Source: Acanthaster planci (taxonomy: Eukaryota; Echinodermata; Asteroidea; Valvatida; Acanthasteridae). From it: DNA of 31,843 nucleotides. The notes under the pieces were generated by a model, which was given only the letters and a program-made list of their open reading frames with translations, was not told the origin of the DNA and ran no database searches. The translations under genes and the position numbers were made by a program. Shown piece by piece: positions 1 to 8,910 of this stretch. The first letter of the stretch is position 1. Every line of letters starts with the position of its first letter. The stretch lies in the NCBI RefSeq assembly GCF_001949145.1, contig NW_019091745.1, positions 9,162 to 41,004 of the forward strand, in the 5' to 3' direction.

Positions 1-286
1 TGCGTGCATGAATATGTTTGGTTCATTTGGATTTGAGGGTAGGGTTAGTCAAATTAATGAACACTGACTTTTCCTTACAAGGCCAGTGGGCTGCCTCATG
101 ACCCATCCGGTCCAGCCCTGCTTTCCTCCCCAAGGGCCTTGTGGTTCAACTAGTCATTCCTTAAGTGAGGCTCATTACTTGGAAAGCGGTTCTACTGTTG
201 AAGGTCAATCCGTGCATTGAACTTAGGTAGCAATACAACATGCGCTGTTGTAACATGGTGATACTATTCATGGTAACAGACAACCA

Positions 287-550
287 AGGTGGAAAGCTTG
301 CGGTAGCTCCATGCAAGGATACGATCTCTTTTGTGAGTCTGTATGGTTCTGAAAAGAACCGTGAGGAACTCAACGTTTTGGACAGTATGCTCTGTCCGTC
401 GTCAGGAGACTGAAGAGATGCCGACATGGAGTGGGGCTTATGGGCTGACTGGGAGTACTGGAGTGTGACGGATCCTACTGTGTAGTCAGGTGGAACGAGG
501 ATACGCTGGATGTAGTGGGAGGTATGTCCTCCCGGCCGTAGGGTCCCCTA
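287..550 (-). mobile_element. Inverted, internally deleted Penelope-like element copy
   Basis: Read on the minus strand, this segment matches the forward Penelope-like copy downstream, in two blocks. Minus 550-505 matches plus 594-637, which is the end of the reverse transcriptase region. It is then joined directly to a tail (minus 504-287) that matches plus 1147-1366. The roughly 520 bases present between these blocks in the forward copy are missing. Both deletion borders carry ATCCT, so the loss probably went through a short direct match. The tail holds a hammerhead-like core and a small hairpin. A partial copy in inverted orientation beside a 5'-truncated copy is common for this retroelement class. 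The match is visible by eye over more than 200 bases, so the relationship is secure; the element subfamily is not. Confidence 0.85.
345..405 (-). ncRNA. Hammerhead-ribozyme-like core, inverted Penelope tail
   Basis: On the minus strand the core CTGACGA (405-399) is intact, and stem II GGACAG/CTGTCC is a perfect 6-bp pairing around a 6-base loop. The following GAAA has become AAAA (379-376), ahead of CGTT. The hairpin GGTTCT/AGAACC follows at 360-345. This copy keeps what the forward copy lost (CTGACGA, full stem II) and has lost what that copy kept (GAAA), so the ancestral element plausibly had the full conserved core. Confidence 0.6.
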
Positions 551-578
551 TACCCAAAGCCAACTAGATAAGGCCACT

Positions 579-1166
579 AGTTCTGTCACTCTCCCCTACC
601 TAGGACATACCTCCCACCACGCCCAGCGTATCCTGAGCAAGCACAACATCAAGGTGTTCCACACAGCTCCCCTCAAGATCCACGGGATGCTGACTTCCCA
701 CAAGGACAGGCAAGATCCACACCGCCGACCAGGTGTATACAAGATCCCCTGCCAGTCTGGCAAAGTGCACATCGGAGAGACTGGTAGGGACCTCCCTACC
801 AAGATCAAAGCCCATGGCAGGGAGGGGGACTATGAGAAGTTAGCCATCATCAAGCATTCCCACGCCGAAGATCACACCATCAACTGGGAAGAAGCCCACC
901 TCATCGCAAGCATCGAACAGTGGTACCCAAGACGCATTAGAGAAGCCCTGGAAATCTCCAAACACCCCACCGTGCCTCAAGACATCGGCTTCTCCATCAG
1001 CGACATATGGCAGCCCCTGCTCACCTCCCGGTCTGATGGGTCCTCTAGGCCCCCGCCCCGCCCATGGGTCTCCAATACCCAGGGCCAGGCAACCTTCCCC
1101 CGCCACAGCCCATCATATGCATCAGTACCCAGGTGGATCCACCAACTGCATCCTCGTTCCACCTGA
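579..1166 (+). pseudogene. Penelope-like polyprotein fragment: RT end plus GIY-YIG endonuclease
   Basis: The frame is open from upstream of 579 to a TGA at 1164-1166. It begins with the RT tail (SSVTLPYLGH, then QRILSKHNIKV) and continues into a GIY-YIG domain. GVY lies at 735-743 and HIG at 771-779, where YIG is the usual form. GETGR supplies the catalytic Arg, and WYPRRIREALEI carries the expected Glu. The linker between the two halves (PCQ-SGKVHIGET) is typical of Penelope-like elements, not of UvrC or homing endonucleases. In this class the domain nicks DNA for target-primed reverse transcription. The fingers and palm of the RT are absent, so the copy cannot be autonomous. The Tyr-to-His change in YIG is a further sign of decay. 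There is no start codon of its own; the GTG at 654 is internal. Confidence 0.88.
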
Positions 1167-1246
1167 CTACACAGTAGAATCCGTCACACTCCATTACTCC
1201 CAGTCAGCTTATAAGCCCCACTCCATGTCGGCATCTCTTAAGTTTT

Positions 1247-1307
1247 TTGACGACGGACAGAGCATACTTTCCGAAACGTTGAGTTCCTCACGGTTCTTTT
1301 CAGAACC
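1247..1307 (+). ncRNA. Hammerhead-ribozyme-like core, forward Penelope tail
   Basis: The order fits the 3' part of a hammerhead: TTGACGA (1247-1253, consensus CTGANGA), stem II GGACAG/CTTTCC (1255-1260 and 1267-1272) around the loop AGCATA, then GAAA (1273-1276) and CGTT for helix III. The C-to-T change at the first core base and one mismatch in stem II suggest it is inactive. A perfect 6-bp hairpin (GGTTCT, TTTC, AGAACC) follows at 1292-1307. Hammerhead motifs are known in the terminal repeats of Penelope-like elements. I cannot place helix I and the cleavage site with confidence. Confidence 0.6.
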
Positions 1308-1369
1308 ATACAGACTCACAAAGAGATCGTATCCTTGCATGGAGCTACCACAAGCTTTCCACCTTAATT

Positions 1370-2159
1370 ATTTGCTTTTGTTTATCTTTATGCATAGAAT
1401 TCAGGACTGAGGCGTATTCACCCGGCAAAGTCAAATAAATTGGGACACTGCCTACAAGAGTGCGTCCATGCTGAGGTCGTGTCAGGAGCAGTTCAAATAG
1501 AGTTTTGATGAATTGGTTAAACTGTTATTATTTAATGTTCTCATAATCGGTATTGTCGCTCATTTCGAACAAACTTGGAGTAAAGTTGTTTGATTTGTAC
1601 CATCGAAGTGATCTTGCTGATGCATTATGTCCTAAATTTTGCCGACGGCAATTAATGTCCATCCTCATTCAAATTGCATGAATTTTTAAGTAAAATACTG
1701 CTCTTTTTTACTCTCTGGGGATTGTGTCAGTTTCCGTATATTAAAATCTGGAAGGAAATGTTTTTATTACGCAACAATTAGGTGAGGTTTTCTCTAACGT
1801 TTTAAATTCAAAGGTGCTACATTTTATAGACCTACGGTGTGTAATAAATTGAGGTGCATAAAGAAAGAGAGAGTGAGAGAGAGAAAAAAAGTTATTTACC
1901 CAGTACAATGTGTCTTTTGTGGTACTTGCCAGGGTGCTATCAACATGTATTATTATTTACTTCATACAGCTTTGGTTTTCGTTTCTCTTGCGAAAGAAAA
2001 AATAACGAAAACAACAACACTCTACAGTGACACTGCCGTGTTTTCTGTAGTTTCATATTGTTTGCAAATACTTTTGTGGATTTTTTTATGAATCATTGGC
2101 TCTTACCATTAATTTGAAATTTAAACCGAACTACGAAGATTGCACTTATTCACTGTATT
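1370..2159. other. No recognisable feature apart from the GA run
   Basis: AT-rich sequence between the two Penelope tails. Its open frames are short, with composition unlike coding DNA. I see no family match. Confidence 0.5.
1862..1890. repeat. GA-rich microsatellite
   Basis: A short interrupted run of GA dinucleotides ending in an A tract. It lies in otherwise featureless AT-rich DNA. Confidence 0.7.
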
Positions 2160-2260
2160 ATTTGAGCTACCCCGGGAACGGCCAGAGCACACTGGCCGAA
2201 ACGTCGAGTTAACACTCGCCAGTTCTTTTAAGAACCACACCTCGCCCAAAAGAGATTGAT
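2160..2260 (+). mobile_element. Older Penelope tail remnant with hammerhead-like stem II
   Basis: A third, diverged tail. Stem II is GGCCAG/CTGGCC (2180-2185 and 2192-2197) around AGCACA, followed by an intact GAAA and CGTC (2198-2205). The first core box is destroyed (CGGGAA where CTGANGA is expected). Downstream GAGTTAACACTCG, a hairpin (GTTCTT/AAGAAC) and CAAAAGAGATTGA line up in order with the two tails at 0.3 and 1.3 kb. Stem II pairs perfectly although its bases differ from the other copies (GGCCAG against GGACAG), which shows selection on pairing in the active lineage. No coding part is attached. Confidence 0.65.
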
Positions 2261-2289
2261 TCCAAAACTTATTTCTCATGTCTCTTCAC

Positions 2290-2720
2290 CATGCAATGCT
2301 TTAAATGTTACGTTACAGGACGCCATCCTGCGCAAAGTTGGCTTCGTAATTTCGGCCCTAAAAGGACTGAAAATGGTCCAAATCTGGAAATCGCAGTGGC
2401 ATCTGAAATGGCACATATTCCTCTTCTTGTTGATGTAGGTTTCATTTCCATGATGCTGTAGTTGTTGAAATATCTGCGAAAGAAGGCAATGGTTCTTGTC
2501 CTATTGCTTCATATTTTCTTTCAATTTTCCGTTACTCCCCACGTTACATTACGTGTTCCCGCACAAATTTGGCTTCGTATTTTCGCCAATAAAAACAAAA
2601 GACAAAATTTACCTCCATCCACTGATGTCGTTTTATTTAAACATTTGCTATAATTATTTACATATCCACAAAAGGAGGCATGGGTTGTTGGCCTACTGCT
2701 TCCTACATTTTGTGCAATTC
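2290..2720. repeat. Degenerate tandem duplication
   Basis: The stretch around 2325-2365 (GTTGGCTTCGTAATTTCGGC) reappears in weakened form at 2555-2590 (TTTGGCTTCGTATTTTCGCC), about 230 bases later. A second pair, at 2475-2515 and 2664-2704, shares GGCATGG-like and ATTGCTTC/ACTGCTTC blocks about 190 bases apart. The spacings differ, so this is at best an old, rearranged tandem repeat. Confidence 0.35.
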
Positions 2721-2804
2721 TTCAATAGTCCACAAGTTTACAGAGAAAAGTGCTGGATTTTCTCTGAACGTAAACAACAACAACAAAAACTAAACAATGG
2801 ACAC

Positions 2805-2855
2805 GACGCCCCCTTTTAGTCCGTTGCCATAGGCGCCGCCATCTTGTCTTTAAAC
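2805..2855 (+). repeat. GC-rich direct repeat, copy 1
   Basis: A block of about 50 bases starting ACGCCCCC and ending in CTTTAAAC. It matches 3303-3352 at roughly three bases in four. It includes GCCGCCATCTTG (2835-2846), the reverse complement of a YY1-type binding site. The block stands out from the AT-rich surroundings. Whether it is a promoter fragment or just a repeat is open. Confidence 0.5.
2835..2846 (-). promoter_or_regulatory. YY1-type motif
   Basis: The minus strand reads CAAGATGGCGGC, a full match to the known YY1 consensus. It lies inside a repeat, and no gene start is visible nearby, so function is unproven. Confidence 0.25.
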
Positions 2856-3302
2856 TTCGAGGGCCGGTTTTGCAGTACAATTAGCTCAAACCAAAAAATG
2901 TACCCAAAACAGAGAAATCAATTCCAAAAATTGAATTTCTAGTTTTTCTGAAGAAGGTTAATAAAGTTTGTCCGTTGCCACTGAATGCGGCAGTGTTTTG
3001 TGCACAGTGACAGTCTTATTCAGTAAACACACGGTAAAAAGCAAACAGCTGCAAAACTGTGGGACGCAGAGAGCAGAAAATTTTAAAGCACTACAATTAG
3101 GACGAGCAGACTGAATAATTGATTTTAACTTTCTAATTTCCGTTTCTCCGGCGTCGGGGGGAGCTTTTTTAGAAAAAAACGGTAGAATTTCAGGCCCTTT
3201 TCCATAATTGACTGTAATCGATTTTTTACTGTTTTGACAAATTTGAAAGAGAACACTGCTTATTTTCTCCGCCCGTGAATAAAACAGCACAGAAAAGGGA
3301 CA

Positions 3303-3352
3303 GGGCGCCCCCTATTGGTCTTTTGCCCTGGGCGCTTCCGTCTTTTCTTTAC
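3303..3352 (+). repeat. GC-rich direct repeat, copy 2
   Basis: Partner of the block at 2805-2855 in the same orientation, about 500 bases downstream. The shared order is GCGCCCCCT, TTGCC, GGGCGC, then TCTTTAC. The YY1-like core is degraded here (GCTTCCGTCTTT). Confidence 0.5.
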
Positions 3353-3355
3353 AGT

Positions 3356-4128
3356 ATGCACCACACCAAGTACACGCCCATACAAAAATCAGACAGAAAT
3401 AGCGCCACATGGTGACTCTCAGAAAGAGGGTGGCGTCCCTTTTTTACTGGAAATTCAGGATTATGGCAGGTAGACTACTATTCGTTTCAATGTTATGGGG
3501 GTTAGCCACAATTTGTTTTATTCGCCTTTCCCGAAGACACTCCGAAAATAGTAGTAAAACTATGCTCTCAACTCTGAAGGTAGCCACCCGCCTCTATCCA
3601 AAATATGCCCGAAATTTGGGGCTTTTTTTAAAAAAAAGAAATACCCCAAACTGGAAACTGTCAGTCCTAAATTCGGGATTTATAGAAATATTTCTATGAT
3701 CCCTCCCGATCATGGCATGTTTTATCGTAAAAGCGTCATGGGATCACAAAGTATTAATTAATGAGCTCGCTCGCAGAAATATGACCATTTGATGGAATGC
3801 ATCTCTATTGATTTATGTGTCTGTGGTACGTACCAGGGCCGTTTTCCACTACTCGTCTCAAGCTTCAACTTTTTTTTTTTACTTCCTGACTTTGAGGTTG
3901 TAAGCGCAAAATTAAGTCTGATAGTGCCAAAAACATCAAGTAAGATGCAAAAGAGCCAAACATTACAGTACTTCAATTTAAGTTAAACGCTTCAGGCCCG
4001 CAATCGGCGATCAGTTTCCTACACGACGCCTGAGACGGAGACGAAGTTGAATATTGGAAAACGGCTCAGCTTCGCGGCGTCAAGCGGCATTCATCATGAA
4101 GCGCGCCCTCAACGTGCTGACCATGACT
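3356..4128. other. No recognisable gene
   Basis: AT-rich stretch with a 96-codon open frame at 3409-3699 (+) and shorter ones around 3760-3990. None shows a domain, a signal peptide or splice-like borders that I can support. Confidence 0.5.
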
Positions 4129-4137
4129 AGGTTCTTG
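4129..4137. repeat. Target-site duplication, left, of copy 1
   Basis: AGGTTCTTG, repeated as GGGTTCTTG at 4332-4340 on the other side of the element. Confidence 0.75.
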
Positions 4138-4331
4138 TATACCCAGCAAGAAATGAGACCGAGGGGTCCCCCCCCCAACATGTCCAATCCCTATACACAT
4201 TCTGGACTATTGTTACTTAACACATCCCCCCAAAATGTCTGAAAGGAATTCCCCAGATTCCTGCGAGACAATGAACAACACAAAGCGGGGGGGGGGGGTT
4301 GGTTCTCTCCGTCTCATATCTTGCTGCATAT
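4138..4331 (+). mobile_element. Short inverted-repeat transposon (MITE-like), copy 1
   Basis: A 194-base element. Its left end TATACCCAGCAAGAAATGAG and the reverse complement of its right end (ATATGCAGCAAGATATGAG) form an imperfect terminal inverted repeat of about 25 bases. It is flanked by a 9-base direct repeat, AGGTTCTTG (4129-4137) and GGGTTCTTG (4332-4340), with one mismatch. It has no coding capacity. A 9-base duplication is typical of Mutator-like elements, so this is probably a non-autonomous member, but the terminal bases alone do not prove the family. It contains long C and G runs (4168-4176 and 4287-4298). Confidence 0.85.
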
Positions 4332-4340
4332 GGGTTCTTG
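4332..4340. repeat. Target-site duplication, right, of copy 1
   Basis: GGGTTCTTG; it differs from the left copy only at the first base. Confidence 0.75.
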
Positions 4341-7114
4341 CACGCGGTCGGCGTGGAAGCGTGCAGCCATTGATCTCCTTTATATAACAGCGTGTCCCAG
4401 GCCAAACATGCATAAACTTGCGCGCCTACAGTGTGAGTTCGTACCAAAGGATGGTGAATTTTATTCAAAACACGCCCTCCTTTCTTCCTGCTCTGTGTGG
4501 ATGGTTAAAACAGTAAGACCTTTACAATCTAACTAAGTGTAAAAACTTCTGTTAACGAATTTACTGTTTAACTAAAACAACAAATCTATAAATAAGTGCG
4601 GATTAGCATATTTTAAGCCCTACTTTGCAAGACTATGAGAAAAAAATCCCCAGTCTGATAATTATAAACAATAATGGTCGAAACTGTGGGATGAAATCGG
4701 TCTTGTTTAAGTGCTTTTCCCCCGATGTCTGTTTCGCGCGATGGGGGGGGGGTCACTTCGTAAGTCATAGGCGATCTGTAAATAACGTGACTGATAGTCC
4801 TCTATTTTGCTTTCCTGGTTAAAAAGGTATTTCTTTTACCCGTGAATTTCAACAAGGACCTATTCTTGAACATCTGATCTTCCTTCTTCAAATTGATGAT
4901 TTACTAAGCCTTCAACACTAATGCTTTACATTCATTTTGTTGATAATATTCACATTTTTTTTAGTCATAAGGATGTCCTCAACGACGCCGTCAGCTCGGA
5001 CAGATACGAAATTGTTGTAAGCCGCTCCGTTCAGAACTTCACAGTTTGATAAGACCATTTAACTTTCTGAAATTTCTGAAATAGCGAGCCCAAGTTTTAA
5101 GTACGTTCATCAACAATTGGCTTTCATGGAAAGTATCTCATTGTTTGTCTATGTAAAACCGTTTCAAGGTGTATAGGAATTTTAATTGACTACAGTTAGT
5201 ATCACATGTACGCTCTTGCTAACAACAGCACGGACACACAGATGAGCTTACGATAGAATTACGTGCAGAGGGTTTTGAAGTAATTGTTAAGTGCCTCGAG
5301 TTGCAAGATGAAGGAAATTTGTTAATGTCTTCGTTGTTGAAAGTGTTGTTTTATGGAACAAAGTGACTTACAAACAATTACCATGGACACTAGTTCTCAT
5401 ACGTACACAAGTCAAGGCGCTTTAGCATAAGCATTATCACTAGACGTAAAACGAAATAGTTCACTTTGCTATCTATGCAGATTTGATGAAATTCAGATAA
5501 ATTTGCAAGAAACTTGGAAGTTCTTTTTAAATTACATATTAACTCAATTCAAGTTGCAGCCATTTTCCTGTCACTTGCAGTGACTACAGCAGGGATTGTA
5601 ATGCTGAGAGTCTGATGTATATGGCCAATGGCAGTACTTTTCCCTCTGGTTTCAATATTCACCTGTGTGGAAATTCTTGTTTCAATCATTGGAAGCAAGT
5701 CAAATGGCATGGAGAAACATAAAATTCGTTCATTTAAAAAAAGGTTTTGTATAATGCACAAGTATCGGAAATATTTTTTGAAAAAGTTAAATGAAAATTT
5801 ATAGATCGCTGGACCAGCAAAAAAAAATCAAACCATTTAATGGCAACAAACGGTTAATTTTCTGCAAAGGTATTGTAATTTGTGTCCGAGAGAAAAAGTT
5901 GGAGGAGCCAATGACCTTTTGTATGCATGCGCTTTTAAAATTCTATCGAGGGCTCTATGCACAAATATTATATGTTTCCAACCTCTATCAAAACAGGCGT
6001 ATCCCCTTGACACATATAAGTAAGATCATATTCACACAAATTTATTAATCTGTAATAGAATTCTTAAAGGTCGAAGCCTTCATCGGTGTTTCAGTCGTTG
6101 CAATCTAGCTTGTGGCGATGTGGATTGTCCCTACTTGTAGTGCCAATAATGAATGCTTTTGGTAGAATAAAACTGTCTTATCCATCAGCTTTGGTGTCAC
6201 CTGATATCGAAATCGTGTATTTCATAGGTTTCATGGGCTTTACGTCAAGAAGGACAAAGGCAACTATGATTTTAAAGATCCCGGAAAAGATCAGTTTTCG
6301 ACGTTTGTACCCACCACTTCAGTTCTGAATTCTGAAGAGTTTAGTGTATTTGAAAGCCCTAAGTGAAAGAGTTTTTGTAGGCCCATATTACAAAATGTAA
6401 TGTGAGAATACCTTCAATATCAATTCTACCCAGTTCCTACAGGACTATGATGCTTTTGTGCTCCACACAAAGTGTGAATTTTAAAGATCAGCAGGAAGAG
6501 AAACCGTGCAGCCCTTCGGTCTCGTTAAGCCATTTTAAAAGACTTTCGTAGACTAAAGCGCCACAGGGACAATGCCAAATCCGTTTTTTTCTAACCATAA
6601 AAGTAGGTTCAGTGATCGAATGCCTAAAGGTGGGGGATGTATACCTGGACTCCCTGGGATTCATGCCCCTGCCCAAGTGAAATGTCTGTACCTCTATACA
6701 GAAAGAAAACAATTTTTTACCTTAAAATGCACTCGGGCTTAAGCTTTGTTTTCGTACCAAATTGATTCTTTTGACTTGACTGAACAATGATTGTTTTTTA
6801 AATGATGCGATGTAAAATTACAATCTCTGCGTGTTTTGTTGAGGAGTGGTTAAAGCCCATATCTCATGGCAGACAGTTGTTCTTCAGGGACTTTTTGGGC
6901 CATCGGGAAATGGTAAACGAGGAGTACAAATATGGCCACCACTCTCGTCTAACATCAATTCATTCCACTTCTTCCTGTGGGTCTATCTGAAAGATCCAGT
7001 ATTTCAAACACCCATGCTAACCTGGTTGAAATCGGAATGCTTAATGAAGCTGAAATTGATAAACTACGACTAAATCCAAAGGGGGTGGTTTGACTGGCAA
7101 CATACACGGTGAAC
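4341..7114. other. Long stretch without a recognisable gene
   Basis: Contains a run of ten G at 4743-4752 and several open frames of 60-85 codons (for example 5791-6048 + and 6488-6712 -). I recognise no protein family in them. Around 7000-7060 (+) one frame reads NTHANLVEIGMLNEAEIDKL, which looks protein-like, but it has no supporting context. Confidence 0.45.
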
Positions 7115-7140
7115 ATAGGGAAGGCCAATGCCTTCCCTAT
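7115..7140. repeat. Perfect hairpin, 11-bp stem
   Basis: ATAGGGAAGGC (7115-7125) pairs with GCCTTCCCTAT (7130-7140) across the 4-base loop CAAT. It is perfect and fairly GC-rich. It could be an RNA hairpin or a cruciform; nothing nearby explains it. Confidence 0.8.
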
Positions 7141-7360
7141 GGAAGGACAATACATTCTGACAGGGATAAAGGGAGTGCCACAATGACTTTCTTTTAAAAC
7201 TTTAAACATGAATAAGGTCCCCTGAAACTTACAGTTTTCTTTATGTCGAATTATCGTTTATTAAAGGCGTGATTTCAAAGTGTTATGGAAAAGACATTGT
7301 TTATAATTATCATTTCATAGTTTCACATGATAAAAATCTAAAAGTATTTTTCAGAGCCGT

Positions 7361-7500
7361 AGACTCGAGTCACTTGACTTGGACTTGAGTCATACGCGAG
7401 TCGCTATTTTTGTGACTCGTGACTTGACTTGTAACAATCAGTTGGTCGACTTGTGACTTGACTTTGACTTGCACACTGTAACTTGTTACCAACGCAAGTC
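7361..7500 (+). repeat. GACTTG-type short repeat array, left
   Basis: An irregular array of GACTTG, ACTTGTGACTTG and GACTCG units. It is preceded by CAGAGCCGTA (7352-7361) and ends with ACTTGTTACCAACGCA. A second array in the same orientation lies at 8424-8570 and ends with a similar ACTTGTTACCGCA block. Confidence 0.75.
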
Positions 7501-8423
7501 AGAAAACTATTTGATCGAACCCATTACAGTTTAGGCATATAAACGTACGCCTTGAGTTCGTAAAATAATCATTGTAAAACTTCGTTCGGTTCACGACTTT
7601 TATTTTAATCTTGTCTGCCCAAGGTCACGTCTGAATCACTTAGCTGTTGTGTTGTAGTCGTGCACATTTGTTCGGCAGTCAGTGATTACGGTTATTGTTG
7701 TTTTTTCCAACTTTAATGAACCTTATATTGAGTTATTCATATCAGTTCATGACGCCACTCAGCCTAGAATTGATGGTAAAAATTGTGTCCCAATCTCGAA
7801 GGCCGAAATTTCTACCTCAAATACCACGCTTAGGTGGCTGTAAATTGTCTTCCAGACACGCTAATAGCTTATTTTATAAAAAACTACCCATAATCAGATA
7901 TTTGTTGAGCATTGCATTCATTCTCTAAATTTCCACTTTTGGGGGAAATGGGCCACATTCGCGGTACATAGTGAGCGGAGATATCATACATTGTGACCGT
8001 ATAGCCTGTGCGACACGGCAAAAATTGAAAATGGCTCAAATATTTCGGTTATAAACTCATCTGCGTTCATCGGAAGTTCTCGACTACTGCCCCAGACTAT
8101 AGAAGGGTATTTGTGAGTGTTAAACTCAAAGCGTATTAAGAAAATGTTGAATATGATGTTGGCTGGTGTTTCATTCGAAAACGTCGTTTGAGAAGGTAAA
8201 GCATGTTGACAGGTTCAAGGTTATTTGCATAAATTCTGCCGATTATCACTCAAGTGAAGTGAATTATGCATGTCCTACCATTCTTACTTAAAGTCTGTTG
8301 CCACCCCTGGCCATACAAAATGTCCAGTACGTGTGGATCGTTTCGCAGATCGCGGAAGAAAATAGGGAAGGTCTTTGAACCAAGACTGGGCTGTGGCTTG
8401 AAACCACACATGTAGCGGAAATT
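7501..8423. other. Sequence between the two GACTTG arrays
   Basis: No coding signal that I can name. AACTATTTGATC (7506-7517), just past the left array, is nearly the reverse complement of GATCAAATAGCT (8463-8474) in the right array. This gives a short inverted match at the edges of the interval. Confidence 0.4.
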
Positions 8424-8570
8424 GGCTTGTGCCAAATTGACTTGTGACTTGACTTGGCCTGTGATCAAATAGCTTGTGACTGGACCAACTGACTTGTGAC
8501 TTGGTTAAGACTTGCAAAAAACCACTTGAGACTTCACTTGGACTTTCAGAAGTTGACTTGTTACCGCACT
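8424..8570 (+). repeat. GACTTG-type short repeat array, right
   Basis: The same degenerate units as at 7361-7500 (GACTTGTGACTTG, CACTTGAGACTT). It starts near GGCTTGTGCC and ends in GACTTGTTACCGCA. The two arrays are direct repeats about 1.06 kb apart. Confidence 0.75.
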
Positions 8571-8750
8571 AATGTATGTGGACGTGTCTTTAAAATGAAA
8601 GTTCGTTTTGTGTTGGCACTAGTTGCTGACCACAGCAATTTGGGAGTTTTAATACACAGCCTGCTACTAGGTTAGCGTTTTTATCTGAACTTTTTCAGTG
8701 CACACACAGCAATTTTTATTAAACGTTTTTGTTTTTTGTCTTTACATAAG

Positions 8751-8773
8751 AATTATATAAGTCTTATATAATT
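8751..8773. repeat. Perfect 23-base AT palindrome
   Basis: AATTATATAAG and CTTATATAATT around a single central T. Eleven perfect pairs with no AT-repeat slippage. Confidence 0.8.
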
Positions 8774-8844
8774 GGAAGAATACCCAATGGAAGGAAGGCA
8801 TGGACTTCTTCCGAGCACTTTCAGCAAACACCACAGATGCAAAA

Positions 8845-8910
8845 GGACGAGCGAGCGAGTGACCAAGCAGGGGAGCGAGTGAGCAAGCGGGGGCGAGAGC
8901 CAGCGGGCGA
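8845..8910. repeat. GC-rich GAGC/GAGT tetranucleotide tract
   Basis: Interrupted units such as GAGCGAGCGAGTGA and GAGCAAGCGGG. It is strongly purine-biased on the plus strand and much more GC-rich than its flanks. Confidence 0.6.

Larger units (their letters stand above)
579..1366 (+). mobile_element. 5'-truncated Penelope-like retroelement
   Basis: This forward copy starts near the end of the reverse transcriptase, runs through the GIY-YIG endonuclease domain, and ends in a non-coding tail with a hammerhead-like core. The tail from about 1133 to 1366 is the reverse complement of 287-527, so the element sits in a head-to-head inverted pair. Homology between the two tails stops at the same point (CCACCTT), which marks the likely 3' boundary of the element. 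The 5' end is truncated, which is usual for non-autonomous remains of this class. No target-site duplication is evident. Confidence 0.85.

Noticed and set aside
735-980. UvrC-like or homing GIY-YIG nuclease gene
   Set aside because: The flanking RT tail and PLE-type linker fit a Penelope-like element better, and no phage or intron context exists.
600-1162. Minus-strand open frames of 60-90 codons across the Penelope coding part
   Set aside because: They are shadows of the plus-strand coding sequence.
654-1166. A complete 170-residue gene starting at GTG 654
   Set aside because: The frame and the RT homology continue upstream to at least 579, so 654 is internal to a truncated element.
7361-8570. 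CRISPR-like array
   Set aside because: Units are about 6-12 bases, irregular and without spacers; it is a degenerate short repeat in animal DNA.
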